Source of the DNA: CAYSWV01 sp964434865
GTDB taxonomy: Bacteria > Cyanobacteriota > Cyanobacteriia > Thermostichales > Thermostichaceae
DNA length: 64,000 nucleotides
Reading direction: 5' to 3'
NCBI GenBank assembly: GCA_964434865.1
Contig: CAYSWV010000012.1
Location: forward strand, 26,869 to 90,868
Positions within the stretch are counted from its first letter, which is position 1. Every line of letters starts with the position of its first letter. A model generated the notes under the pieces. That model made no database searches. It saw only the letters and a list, made by a program, of their open reading frames with translations, and was not told the origin of the DNA. Below are positions 53,061 to 62,006 of the stretch, in pieces. A program made the position numbers and the translations under genes.

Positions 53061-55489
53061 GATTCGACAAAGTAGAGAGAGTCTGTGGCCCGAGTTAAGG
53101 CAACATAGCGTAAATTCATTTCCTGTCTCAATTCCCAATCTTGCTGTCCCTCCCACTTCAGAGGCAAGTTCTCAGGTTTTAAGATGAAGACTCGTCTGGC
53201 TTCTAACCCTTTAGCTTGATGAACCGTGCTTAGTGTCAGTCCTTGATCACTAGATTTAAACTTGGTTTTAAGCTCTGCACAAAAATCATCTAGCGTTTCG
53301 GCATCACCAAATCGGTAACAGTAGCGCAGGGCCTCAAACCGATCTTTTAACTCTTGGATCTGCAGTTTGGCTCGAGGCTTACGGTCTAGGTAACTCCGTT
53401 TTTGATCTTCAAGTGCATTTAAATGTTTAATAAAGCGCTGATACTGAAACTGAGGCTGTCGGCTGGTCTCCATCGCTAGTGAAATCAACTCAGTACCTAA
53501 GTCAGTGCCAGCAATCCCTGCTTTAATCCCTTTTTTCAAGAGTGATACGCTCATCTTAACCAGAGGTGCTTTAGTGCGACTGATCACTAGATCACCTGGT
53601 CGAATCGATTGAGCTAGTTTACGTTCTGGAATTTTGGCGATGATTCCTTCAGGAGCGGAGGCTCGTGGTTCAACTTGAGGCACAATCTCCCGAGCCAGTT
53701 CGATATGTTTTTTAGGGCAGCGATAGCAAATAGAAAGGGGCAAGATCGTTGGATTTAAGCGTTCAATAATTTTATCAACACTATCCACATCAGCCCCAGC
53801 AAACCCATAGATAGATTGATGCGGATCTCCTACTAGGAGTAATCGACCCCTTGGCTTGCGTAATCGGAGCAAAAACTCTAACTGACAGGCATTAAAGTCT
53901 TGATCTTCATCGCCAAAAATAAAATCATACTGGGGTCCTGGTAAATCTAATTCCACAGGCAGCCAAACTTGATCGGCAAAGTCGATAATCTGACGTTCAG
54001 TAGCTAATTGTTTACCTTCTTCTAGTAAGGTAGCCACACTAGAGAGCAATTGATCGGATGGAGCTAGATTGTGGTGCAAGGCCAAAGCATCTAAGGCATC
54101 GACGTCTGTGGGATCAATGAGAGCTTGACGAGCGTACTGTGCTAGTTGGCTAAGCATATAAGCATTTTTGGCACTGGTATGATTCAACGCCAATGTCTTA
54201 TATTTATCGGCAACAACTTTGACCTCTCCCAGGTTGTTGCTGACTATACTTAAGCCTAATGAATTAAAAGTGCGAGCCTCCATTAACTGACCTAATTTAG
54301 CTCCCAAGGCTTTCGCAATTTTTTGATTGAAGGCTAGAAAGATCCCATTAGCTTTACGGATTCGTTTAGCGCCTTCCACTAACGTGGTACTTTTGCCCGA
54401 TCCAGCCACAGCAATAACTACACCATCACCACTACCCGAGGTGATAAAGTCAAAAATGGCTTGCTGATATTCAGAAGGTTTGAAGGTTTTAGAGATTTTC
54501 TTTTCAGGTTTGGGGGGGGTGGCCGTAAACTCAGGTCGAAATTCAGTAGGGATCTCCCGGATATAAGCGCGGCGGTAGTTTTCTTTAGCCATCGCTTGAG
54601 CTGTTTCCCATGTCCAACAAGGTAAAGGTAGTAAGTCTGGTTCAGACTCTAGCTCCACTTGATAGTCAACGGTGCCGGTCAGATCAGCTATAACATCGGC
54701 AATATGCTTACAACAGCTGAGAGGCTGCTTCACAGTTTGGATCTCAGCAAAACGAACCACCACCCACCCATAACTTAAGATATGGTTATCTCGAGTTAGA
54801 TCCTTGGTTCTCATGTGAGTGGGTTTTTGATCGACTAATCGATAGGGCTCATCAATTTCAATATCAATATGCAGACTCGTGGTTCGATCAATAAAAGTAA
54901 AGTCGGGTGTATAGAATTTATCCCAGTCAGGTCGGGAGATGCGCAAGCCATTGTGAATTTGATCACCAAAGATCTTAACTAAATGATGTTCAAACCAGAT
55001 TTCAGAATAGCCATCAGGGGCATTACTCTGATCACCATCAGGTTGGCGGGTCTTTTTTAAAACGGATAATCCTTTTTCATAGCGATATTGGGCGAGACCC
55101 CCAGGGATCTGTTTGAGGGCTTCTAACCGTTCATGCTCGTGTTTAGCTTGCTCATACTCTTGATAGGCCTGTTGGTAAAAGTCAACCGAACGACGGTAAA
55201 CCTGGACAACTTGAGGATAATGCCGATAGGCCTGAACTACTTGAAAGCTCATACCTGCAAGCCCTAGCCCTATGACGATCCAGGCTCCACTACCTAGATC
55301 GAAGGCTAAGAGACCAGCCACCAAAAACCCTAGTGCTGCAACTTCTAACAAGATGACCGCCACGTTAACAGGAGGAGGCAGAGGTTTAGGAGGTGGGGGG
55401 GCCGTCTGTTCGAAGGGTTGAGGGTCACCACTAGCCTGTTGGGCCTCAATTATAGCCTGTGGATAGAGCACAATGGGAAACGTAGACAT
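53057..55489 (-). CDS. Membrane-anchored PD-(D/E)XK nuclease / UvrD-like helicase fusion
   Basis: An 810-residue protein of unusual layout. Two hydrophobic helices (about 42-63 and 68-86) are followed by a coiled-coil linker and a Vsr/DUF559-like nuclease domain: YTPDFTFI near 193, IDIEIDEPYR near 208 and GWVVVRFAEIQ near 241 (the expected PD and E-x-D pattern). The SF1A helicase begins near 340: Q motif, AVAGSGKSTT near 360, a Walker B GDEDQD near 526 (DEDQD in place of DExQD), VGDPHQSIYGFAG near 553, and at the end HQAKGLEA and RYVALTRA. The gene starts 3 nt after rre1 and probably shares its promoter. Function in DNA repair or defence is inferred only. Confidence 0.82.
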   Translation of the reverse strand: MSTFPIVLYPQAIIEAQQASGDPQPFEQTAPPPPKPLPPPVNVAVILLEVAALGFLVAGLLAFDLGSGAWIVIGLGLAGMSFQVVQAYRHYPQVVQVYRRSVDFYQQAYQEYEQAKHEHERLEALKQIPGGLAQYRYEKGLSVLKKTRQPDGDQSNAPDGYSEIWFEHHLVKIFGDQIHNGLRISRPDWDKFYTPDFTFIDRTTSLHIDIEIDEPYRLVDQKPTHMRTKDLTRDNHILSYGWVVVRFAEIQTVKQPLSCCKHIADVIADLTGTVDYQVELESEPDLLPLPCWTWETAQAMAKENYRRAYIREIPTEFRPEFTATPPKPEKKISKTFKPSEYQQAIFDFITSGSGDGVVIAVAGSGKSTTLVEGAKRIRKANGIFLAFNQKIAKALGAKLGQLMEARTFNSLGLSIVSNNLGEVKVVADKYKTLALNHTSAKNAYMLSQLAQYARQALIDPTDVDALDALALHHNLAPSDQLLSSVATLLEEGKQLATERQIIDFADQVWLPVELDLPGPQYDFIFGDEDQDFNACQLEFLLRLRKPRGRLLLVGDPHQSIYGFAGADVDSVDKIIERLNPTILPLSICYRCPKKHIELAREIVPQVEPRASAPEGIIAKIPERKLAQSIRPGDLVISRTKAPLVKMSVSLLKKGIKAGIAGTDLGTELISLAMETSRQPQFQYQRFIKHLNALEDQKRSYLDRKPRAKLQIQELKDRFEALRYCYRFGDAETLDDFCAELKTKFKSSDQGLTLSTVHQAKGLEARRVFILKPENLPLKWEGQQDWELRQEMNLRYVALTRATDSLYFVES

Positions 55490-55492
55490 GCC

Positions 55493-56167
55493 CTAGATCT
55501 CATCCTCACCGTTAGCGGTATATCCCTGCTCATAAGCAAATCGAACGAGCTGCGCGCGGTTATCCAACGATAGTTTACTCAGGATGTTAGTCAAGTGAGT
55601 TTGCACAGTACGAGGGCTAATAAAGAGCTTCTCCCCAATTTGTTTGTTAGTCGCCCCCCGGATGACTTCCCGGAAAACACGCTCTTCAGCTGGAGTTAGT
55701 GGTAAATCAGATGGTTGGGGTCGAGGAGCGGCATCATGAGTACCACTGGTTGACTCAGGTTGCTTCTGAATGAGTCGTAGGATTTCAGCTTGAGTTCGAC
55801 GTGAACGCTCAATTTGAGCTTCAATTTTGGCCACTAATTCTCGCGGTTCAAATGGTTTAATGATGTAATCATCCCCCCCCCACTCGTAGCCCTGAACTCG
55901 ATCTTCAACTTCACCCTTGGAGGAGAGAAAAATAAAGGGAACTAGCTCGCCGCCTCGTTGTTGCCGTAACTGTCGACAGAACTCAAAGCCATCCATCTCT
56001 GGCATCATGACATCAGACACCACAACGTCAGGTGTTTCTCGGACAAACAACCGTAACCCTTCAATCCCTGATGAGCCAGTGCAGACTCGATAGCCATGTT
56101 GAGATAGGTGACGGCTCAAGACTTTTAGCGAAACAGGATCATCATCGACAACAAGTATGCGTTTCAT
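55493..56167 (-). CDS. rre1: NarL-type response regulator Rre1 (Ycf29-like)
   Basis: Two-component regulator, the partner of Hik2/Hik34 in cyanobacteria and related to algal plastid Ycf29, controlling stress genes. The receiver domain has D-D-D near residues 8-10, the phospho-acceptor in DVVVSDVMMPEMDG near 54 and KPFEP near 105, with the typical FIFLSSKGEVEDRVQGYEWG. The C-terminal LuxR-type HTH is LTPAEERVFREVIRG, SPRTVQTHLTNILSKL near 190. AGGTGG precedes the ATG at 56167 by six bases. The nuclease-helicase gene follows directly. A palindrome lies about 120 bp upstream. Confidence 0.85.
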   Translation of the reverse strand: MKRILVVDDDPVSLKVLSRHLSQHGYRVCTGSSGIEGLRLFVRETPDVVVSDVMMPEMDGFEFCRQLRQQRGGELVPFIFLSSKGEVEDRVQGYEWGGDDYIIKPFEPRELVAKIEAQIERSRRTQAEILRLIQKQPESTSGTHDAAPRPQPSDLPLTPAEERVFREVIRGATNKQIGEKLFISPRTVQTHLTNILSKLSLDNRAQLVRFAYEQGYTANGEDEI

Positions 56168-56271
56168 AGTCCACCTAGACAACTTCCTACTGTCAAGATC
56201 CCCCTAATCCATCAAAACTTCCTTTTTACCCTAAGGAGGTCAACAACAGAGGGTACTTTGAGGAGTCATCG

Positions 56272-56303
56272 CTCATCTATTAGGCAGGAATTCCTGCGAT
56301 GAG
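56272..56303. promoter_or_regulatory. Palindrome upstream of rre1
   Basis: GCAGGAATTCCTGC (56284-56297) is a perfect 14-bp dyad, and CTCATC and GATGAG flank it. It lies in the 248-bp spacer between the FHA gene and rre1. A regulator site is plausible; the identity is unknown. It might instead be a 3' hairpin of the FHA transcript. Confidence 0.45.
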
Positions 56304-56415
56304 ACCCCCCATTAGTATAGAAGGAGAGTGATAAAGATTTAGTAAATGTCATACCTAATACTAGCCATAAGTTAAAGATTAAACTACTTGCTTAGCCCTT
56401 TATGTAAAAAGTAAG

Positions 56416-56868
56416 TCATAACTCAACGACAGTAGTGACAGGGCCAGAATCATCATTGTGAGTGTCTTGGTTGAATTGCTCCCACTCCTGTTGACACAAT
56501 CCCTGGCGTACTTGGTAATAGACGGTTACATCACTGCTGAACACAATCTGATCACCATCTCTAAGATCATGCGATAGGCATCGTTGACCATTAACAACAA
56601 TACCATTTGTACTACGTTTACCTTGGGAATTACCATCAATAATCCGGAAGCTGTATTGATGAGGGTCTTGAGTCGGCAGTCTTAACAGCTGGGCATGTTG
56701 ACGAGAGACAAAACTTGAATGCAACACAACAGAGTTAGTTTGATCTCGACCTAAAGAATAGCTAGCTGCGTCCAGACCTATGGTGCGTTGTCCCTCAGTA
56801 TCTTCAATGATCAGTAGGTGTCGAATAGGGCCAGATCCGACGCCCGTTTCCTGGAGAGATGCTGACAT
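56416..56868 (-). CDS. FHA-domain protein
   Basis: A 150-residue cytoplasmic protein. The FHA phosphothreonine-binding fold runs from about 30 to 130: YSLGRDQTNSVVLHSSFVSR (Gly-Arg and Ser-x-x-His equivalents), QHAQLLRL, STNGIVVNG and LRDGDQIVFSSDV. It probably reads Ser/Thr-phosphorylated partners. It is upstream of rre1 on the same strand and separated by 248 bp. The candidate kinase at 62007 belongs to the same signalling class, but no direct link is shown. Confidence 0.9.
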   Translation of the reverse strand: MSASLQETGVGSGPIRHLLIIEDTEGQRTIGLDAASYSLGRDQTNSVVLHSSFVSRQHAQLLRLPTQDPHQYSFRIIDGNSQGKRSTNGIVVNGQRCLSHDLRDGDQIVFSSDVTVYYQVRQGLCQQEWEQFNQDTHNDDSGPVTTVVEL

Positions 56869-57542
56869 AACGACACCTTCATGAACCTACCGTAATGAAT
56901 GGCACTCTATAAGCTTCATTAGTGGATTGAACTTAATGATCCCGTCAGTAAGCTATTGTACCAGTCTTGTTGGAACCTACAGGATCCATTTGCCTCAAGC
57001 ATGTCCTGCGAATTTGTGCTAATCTCAAGACGTCGTTTAGCAATGGAGGGAGTTAGTGTCAGATAGTAGTAAACGCAAGGGTCATCATGTTGGAGTCAGC
57101 CGGCTGTGCGCCGGAGCTGTTCTCTGAAAGTAAGATCCGATGACTTCAGGCTTTGCCAGTCAAGTTCTGGTCAATTAGGCACTGAAGGTATGGGGTTAGG
57201 CTGGATAGAGTTCCTTCCGGCAGTCAGGTGTCCAGATGAAGACCCGCTAGACCGCTCCCTCCTCCACCTATGCAAAGTAGGATCAATAGCACATTAAGAT
57301 CTTTCAACGTAAAGAGCTGATGCTGCTGCTTAGGTGGGAGCGGATAGTCCAAAGAACTGTCTAACTGTACCTATGTCAGAATTATCAGTGAGCAGAATTC
57401 AGTAATTTGGGTTCGGAAAATAGAAATCAAAAGTATAGAGAGATTAGCAGATAGAGCCAAGCTGTTAGCTGTTTGAGTCTAGATATTTCGAATGTGAATG
57501 CCAAGTCTTGCTGAAATTAACATCAACTCAAGTCAATCTGAC
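56869..57542. other. Large spacer, mostly untranslated
   Basis: A 674-bp spacer on either strand free of convincing coding. Its centre (57045-57262) folds into a compact multi-helix structure described separately; the rest shows nothing. Confidence 0.7.
57045..57262 (+). ncRNA. Candidate structured non-coding RNA
   Basis: The strand is not decided; helices are given for plus. A closing stem GGAGGGAG (57045-57052)/CTCCCTCC (57255-57262) encloses three arms: GTCATC/GATGAC (57081-57086/57139-57144) around the hairpin CAG-CCGGC/GCCGG-CTG (57097-57119); TTCAG with TGCC against GGCA with CTGAA (57145-57157/57178-57186); and GGGT with CTGGA against TCCAG with ACCC (57193-57205/57231-57245). That is a nested, nearly mismatch-free multibranch fold. 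The conserved cores of RNase P, tmRNA, SRP RNA and cobalamin riboswitch are not present. The family is unknown. Confidence 0.4.
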
Positions 57543-58757
57543 TCATCCATCCGACGAATTGAATAACTCCATACTGAAGGGTTTAGCGATCCAATTCCAA
57601 CCCACTCGCAATTGGTGATCTAGAGTTGGCATCCGAATGAGATAGACCGCCCGCCGAACTAAGTAGGCCAAAGGGCCACTCAAAGTTAAGCCCATGCCTG
57701 AGAGAACAGCTGTATCTGTACCTAAGCTAAGCATTTCTCCGAGCGCTTGATAGCGAAATGGCAATAAGGGGCGATTGTGATCCGAAGCAGCCCAGACATT
57801 CCAGGCACAATAACCTGCTTGTTGAAAGGCTGCTTGAGCTGTTGCTGGTGAAGGTTGACCCTCAGCATCAATCACAGCAGCTAAATCACCTAAAGCAAAA
57901 ATCTCAGGATGCTCAAGGACCTGTAGGGTGGGTGTGACTTTCAACCGTTGCTTTTCATCTTTGGCTAACCCTAATTGCTGAACTTGGGGTACTACCTGAG
58001 TCCCCACTGTCCAAATAACCGTATCAACAGGATCGACTTGAATGGCTTCCTGGCCAGTTTGACGGACTTGAATAGCATGAGCATCAATCTGGATGACTTC
58101 AGTTGCTAGTTCAATGGTAATTTTGCGTTGTTCAAGAGCTTCTAAAGCCGCTTTGACCGTTTCAGGTTGATAACTGTCTAGTAAAGCTGGACCTCGATCA
58201 ATTAAGCGAATCTGGGCCTGATCCTGAAGTCGGTCAGCCAATTTACAGGCTAGCTCCACACCACTAGCTCCACCTCCAGCAATAGCGATGCGAACACGGT
58301 CTGAGGTCTGATCCCACTGTTTTAAGACTGTTTTGAGACGTTCAACATCAGCTAACTGTCGAAAGGGAATGGCATGTTCAGCTGCTCCAGGAATGCTATC
58401 AAGCGGAGTATCTCCCCCTAAAGCCAAAACTAATTGATCATACTCAAGGATTGAACCTGACATGAGCTGGACCTGTTTAGCCTCAATGTCAATAGCCTGA
58501 ATGGTGCCTTGGCAAAATTGAATTGAGATCCCATCAGAAGAGGTAGTATAGGTATTTAATAGATCCTGAAATCGAGGAGCAACCTCCCATTCATCTAATT
58601 CTTGGGTCAGGAGCTCATAAAGTAAGGGCAAAAAGATAAAGCGGTCATCTCGATCAACCAAGGTGATCTGAGGAGGCTGAGACCAGGGATAGCGACTGAG
58701 TTCTAACGCTGTATAGAGACCACCAAACCCGCCACCCAGGATGCAAATTCGACTCAT
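57543..58757 (-). CDS. Type II NADH dehydrogenase-like FAD oxidoreductase
   Basis: A 404-residue flavoprotein of the NDH-2 family, which passes electrons from NAD(P)H to plastoquinone without pumping protons. The first dinucleotide fold is RICILGGGFGGLYTALEL at the N-terminus, the second is RIAIAGGGASGVELACKL near 165, and the FAD-binding GDLAAV lies near 300. The C-terminal part has an amphipathic region (about 350-385) for membrane contact. The ATG at 58757 gives the family's normal start; the open frame to 58970 overlaps the divergent gene. Cyanobacteria have several NdbA/B/C paralogues, and I do not choose among them. Confidence 0.88.
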   Translation of the reverse strand: MSRICILGGGFGGLYTALELSRYPWSQPPQITLVDRDDRFIFLPLLYELLTQELDEWEVAPRFQDLLNTYTTSSDGISIQFCQGTIQAIDIEAKQVQLMSGSILEYDQLVLALGGDTPLDSIPGAAEHAIPFRQLADVERLKTVLKQWDQTSDRVRIAIAGGGASGVELACKLADRLQDQAQIRLIDRGPALLDSYQPETVKAALEALEQRKITIELATEVIQIDAHAIQVRQTGQEAIQVDPVDTVIWTVGTQVVPQVQQLGLAKDEKQRLKVTPTLQVLEHPEIFALGDLAAVIDAEGQPSPATAQAAFQQAGYCAWNVWAASDHNRPLLPFRYQALGEMLSLGTDTAVLSGMGLTLSGPLAYLVRRAVYLIRMPTLDHQLRVGWNWIAKPFSMELFNSSDG

Positions 58758-59005
58758 AGTCAAGCTTAAACAACTGGTCTCACCATAACACCTCCAACCC
58801 ATGATCAGCCCAATGATCACCACGCCATCCACTATCGGCCCATCTTTATCAGCTTGGAGCTTTACCCCACTGCACGTGGCATAATGGTACACGGTTTTTG
58901 GAATGGCAACGTGAGTCCGTTCAACTGAAATCCAATCATGACTTAAGTTCTTTAACTGGAAATGGCTCATACCTTCAAACTAGTCCACCTGGAGTGCAGC
59001 TGACA

Positions 59006-61750
59006 ATGTCAGTGTTAAGGGTCCTTGAACCTGAACCCGATCCGCTACCTTGGTTGATCTATGCTTTGACTGAAGAGTTAGAGCCGCTCAATCGTGTGGT
59101 GGCCCTGGCCCGCTTAGCAGCCTTGCATCGGCCTATAACTGTAGTGGGCAGCAGCCCTTATATTCACTGCATGCAACGCTCAATAGAGTCTGCACCGATT
59201 ACCTTTAAAGCTATCGCCCCTCAAGCAGATCTACAATCTATTCGATCCTATTTTTATTGTTTAGCCGTTTGTCCAGCTGTTCTTGTGGTTGAGGCTTTAC
59301 CAACCGGATTACGGGGGGAGCTGGTTGGGATGTTACCACTATTGAAGGCGACACCCCGCATTTTAATTCAACGAGATTTACCCAGTGAGGACCTCACTGG
59401 TCAGGCGTTGGAATTTGTGAGTCGCTACTATGATCTAGTTCTAGTTCCAGGGCAGGAGGAAGCGACCACCCTCAGTCTGCCGCATACTCGAGTGACAGCT
59501 CCTTGGTACACCCGTTCTGAATCAGACTCGCCCAGATCTCAGTTACTGCTTCGCTTAGATCTAGAGGAGGATCCCCTATCCCCTACTATTGTGGTTTGGG
59601 CCTCGGGGAACCAACCTGAACTAGATTGGTATGGGTCTCTAGTTACAAGCCTCAAGCAATCCTTCCCATGGGTAACGGTTCGCTTACTTTCACCCCTGCT
59701 ACCTCAGACCTGTCCATTGTCACTTTGGGTAGCACATTGGCCGGAGGTGGATTGTCTACCAGCTGCTGATCTAGTTATTGGAGGAGCTGATTATAGCACT
59801 ATTTATGAGTGCCTGGCTGTGGGTCTACCCTTAATTACTGTGCCTTGGCCTAGGCAGTTCGATCAACAGCAACTCCGGGCAGAACGTATTGCTCAAGTTT
59901 TCGGATCAGTTAGCCTGGCAACTAGTCGACAGGATGTGATTGGGCAGGTGTGTCAGTGGTTAGATCTCGTCATGACCCATCATTGGGTTCCTCCCCAGCC
60001 TCAGCCTTTTGTCAATGGCATTGTAGAAGCTTTGATGCTCATTGAAACCCAGATCAAGATCAAAGGTGAGCAGGTTTACCATCAAGCTATGGCTAGGGAA
60101 TGGCAGCACTTGGCTCAATTACAACCAGGCGATCTGGATCAAACTAGGGTCTTCTTTAACAATGCTGGCCCTACCCTTAAAGATTTGAAAAATAAAGATT
60201 TGAAAATAGATCAGACTGCAATTAAACCGGCTACAGACTCTCCCATTGATACGTCAGCGCAGACAATTCCAGTCGCTCCGATGGAGAGTTTCTCAGATTC
60301 CGTTCAATCTGTTCCAGCTATGGGAGCACTGGCTATCTATGAGGAACCAGCAGGAGTTGAATCGATTATCTTTATCATTATGGTTGCTGATGAAGGCCCC
60401 GATCAATTGAAATGGTGTTTATCTCATTTACGTAAGGCTTATCCTACAGCTGCTGTCCAAGTGATTTCTGATGGTGTTGATCTGGACTATAACCCCATTT
60501 GCCGTGCCTATGATGCCAACTATCAATTCGGTGAGTTCTTGAAACGTATGGAAGCTGGAGGTCTCTGGTGGCATCGCCTATTAGCACTAGGATTAGAGGC
60601 CAATACAGATTGGATCGTTAAAATGGATCCAGATACCTGTTTGCATCGACCTTTACAAGATTGGCCTACCGAACCGGGTGTGTATGGTACTCAATTAAAG
60701 GGCTTTGGTACCTACTTTATCCAAGGGGGCTTTCAGATTATTCATCGAGAGATTGCCCACCAATTGCTGGGATTGATGCTGGCACCCCAACATCGAGGGC
60801 TCGTGCCTAACCCTTTCAAAGATAGGTCAGATACAGAAGTTGCTTTAGAATTTCATGCGTTCGGCTATTGTTCGAGTGACTACATTCTCTGTCGTTGTTT
60901 AGAAATGTTGAAATTACCCACTTTCAATCTCAAGGAAGTGGGATGCTATTGGAAGCAAGCCCCTTTCAATGCTCAGGCCGACTATGCGGTTACCCATCCT
61001 CATAAATGTCCAGTTTACTACCCAGAAGCTGTTGATCGGTCCTTGACTATTGTTGTAACCTGTAAAGATCGTCTGGACCATTTGAAATTAAGCTTACCCA
61101 GCTTTTTACAGCAGAATGTCTCGGTGGTGGTGGTGGACTATGCCTGCCCTCAAGCGACTGGTGCATGGGTGACTGCTCACTACCCTGAAGTGAAAGTTGT
61201 TAACGTCACGGATCAATCTGATTTTCATTTAGCCAGAGCTCGCAATGCTGGGGCGCGGGTCGTAACTTCTACTTGGATTGCCTTTTTGGATGCTGATTTA
61301 CTCCTGGAACCTCATTGGATGGCCTGTTTAGCCCTACGGCCCGGCTATTACTTCGTGCCCATGCCCGCTAAACTCTCGATGACAGGCTGTTGTGTGGTGG
61401 AACAGTCGATCTGGCAGCAAGTGGGAGGTTATGACGAAGTCATTCAAGGGTGGGGTGGTGATGATCTAGGATTTTACTTATTCTGTCGGGCGATTGGCAT
61501 TCGACCTGCTGGATGGGATAGTGCTACGGCACATGTACTGGAGCACACTGATGAACAGCGAACCCGCTACTATGCTGAAAAAGATAAAGAGGTAACTAAT
61601 TTACGGACTCGTCGTTACCTGGACTATTTGGGACGGTGGATCGTAGCCAACAAAGGGATTCCTCCTGTTCAAATCCGCCAAAAGTATTATGGGATGGCTC
61701 ATCAAGACTTTACGGGATCTGATGCTCAATCTCACTGGGTCAGTCATTAG
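59006..61750 (+). CDS. Three-module glycosyltransferase
   Basis: A 914-residue fusion with three modules. Residues 1-390 form a GT-B half with the MurG/GT28-type block (GGADYSTIYECLAVGLPLI near 256, then RQFDQQQLRAERI). A linker follows. Residues 480-660 form a GT-A-like module with KMDPDTCLH near 539, and residues 680-900 form a GT2/GT7-C-like module (TIVVTCKDRLDHL near 681, FLDADLLLEPHW near 759 and GGYDEVIQGWGGDDLGFYLF near 806). All three carry acidic motifs, so more than one transferase step by a single chain is possible. Sugar and acceptor are unknown. The ATG at 59006 is the best start. Confidence 0.85.
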   Translation: MSVLRVLEPEPDPLPWLIYALTEELEPLNRVVALARLAALHRPITVVGSSPYIHCMQRSIESAPITFKAIAPQADLQSIRSYFYCLAVCPAVLVVEALPTGLRGELVGMLPLLKATPRILIQRDLPSEDLTGQALEFVSRYYDLVLVPGQEEATTLSLPHTRVTAPWYTRSESDSPRSQLLLRLDLEEDPLSPTIVVWASGNQPELDWYGSLVTSLKQSFPWVTVRLLSPLLPQTCPLSLWVAHWPEVDCLPAADLVIGGADYSTIYECLAVGLPLITVPWPRQFDQQQLRAERIAQVFGSVSLATSRQDVIGQVCQWLDLVMTHHWVPPQPQPFVNGIVEALMLIETQIKIKGEQVYHQAMAREWQHLAQLQPGDLDQTRVFFNNAGPTLKDLKNKDLKIDQTAIKPATDSPIDTSAQTIPVAPMESFSDSVQSVPAMGALAIYEEPAGVESIIFIIMVADEGPDQLKWCLSHLRKAYPTAAVQVISDGVDLDYNPICRAYDANYQFGEFLKRMEAGGLWWHRLLALGLEANTDWIVKMDPDTCLHRPLQDWPTEPGVYGTQLKGFGTYFIQGGFQIIHREIAHQLLGLMLAPQHRGLVPNPFKDRSDTEVALEFHAFGYCSSDYILCRCLEMLKLPTFNLKEVGCYWKQAPFNAQADYAVTHPHKCPVYYPEAVDRSLTIVVTCKDRLDHLKLSLPSFLQQNVSVVVVDYACPQATGAWVTAHYPEVKVVNVTDQSDFHLARARNAGARVVTSTWIAFLDADLLLEPHWMACLALRPGYYFVPMPAKLSMTGCCVVEQSIWQQVGGYDEVIQGWGGDDLGFYLFCRAIGIRPAGWDSATAHVLEHTDEQRTRYYAEKDKEVTNLRTRRYLDYLGRWIVANKGIPPVQIRQKYYGMAHQDFTGSDAQSHWVSH

Positions 61751-61840
61751 TGAGGCTGAGTAACTCCAAACTAGGCTGCTTGAACTCAATTGAAATAGCT
61801 AGATTGTTGGAGCAGAGCGGGTCATGCTCATAAAAAGTTA

Positions 61841-61864
61841 ACCCTCAGTCTCAGGGTGTCTTAT
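61841..61864 (+). terminator. Possible terminator after the glycosyltransferase
   Basis: ACCCT/AGGGT stem with a seven-base loop, then GTCTTATT. The T tract is poor. Confidence 0.35.
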
Positions 61865-62006
61865 TCGTTGGTAGACTAGAATTCCAATTGAGGCAGTCAA
61901 CGATCACCTGATCTGCAAGCTCAATCTCTTGCGATTAACTTACCATGATCACAAGTGGCGAGTCGTATTGATCAGACTCATGTTTAACTCCGCTGATCCT
62001 TGAGCT

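Noticed and set aside
57195..57235. Similarity to the SRP RNA domain IV (GGAA tetraloop-like CCGGAAGGAA on the minus strand)
   Set aside because: The stem next to the tetraloop does not pair (GCC against GGA), and the symmetric loop sequence is missing, so it is not an SRP RNA.
57045..57262. RNase P RNA or tmRNA as identity of the structured region
   Set aside because: The invariant GAGGAAAGUCC and ACAGNGCCACAGAAA blocks of RNase P, and the tag reading frame with tRNA-like ends of tmRNA, are absent.
57106..57297. Plus-strand 63-codon frame in the spacer
   Set aside because: No start context, odd composition, and the DNA is better explained as a structured RNA.
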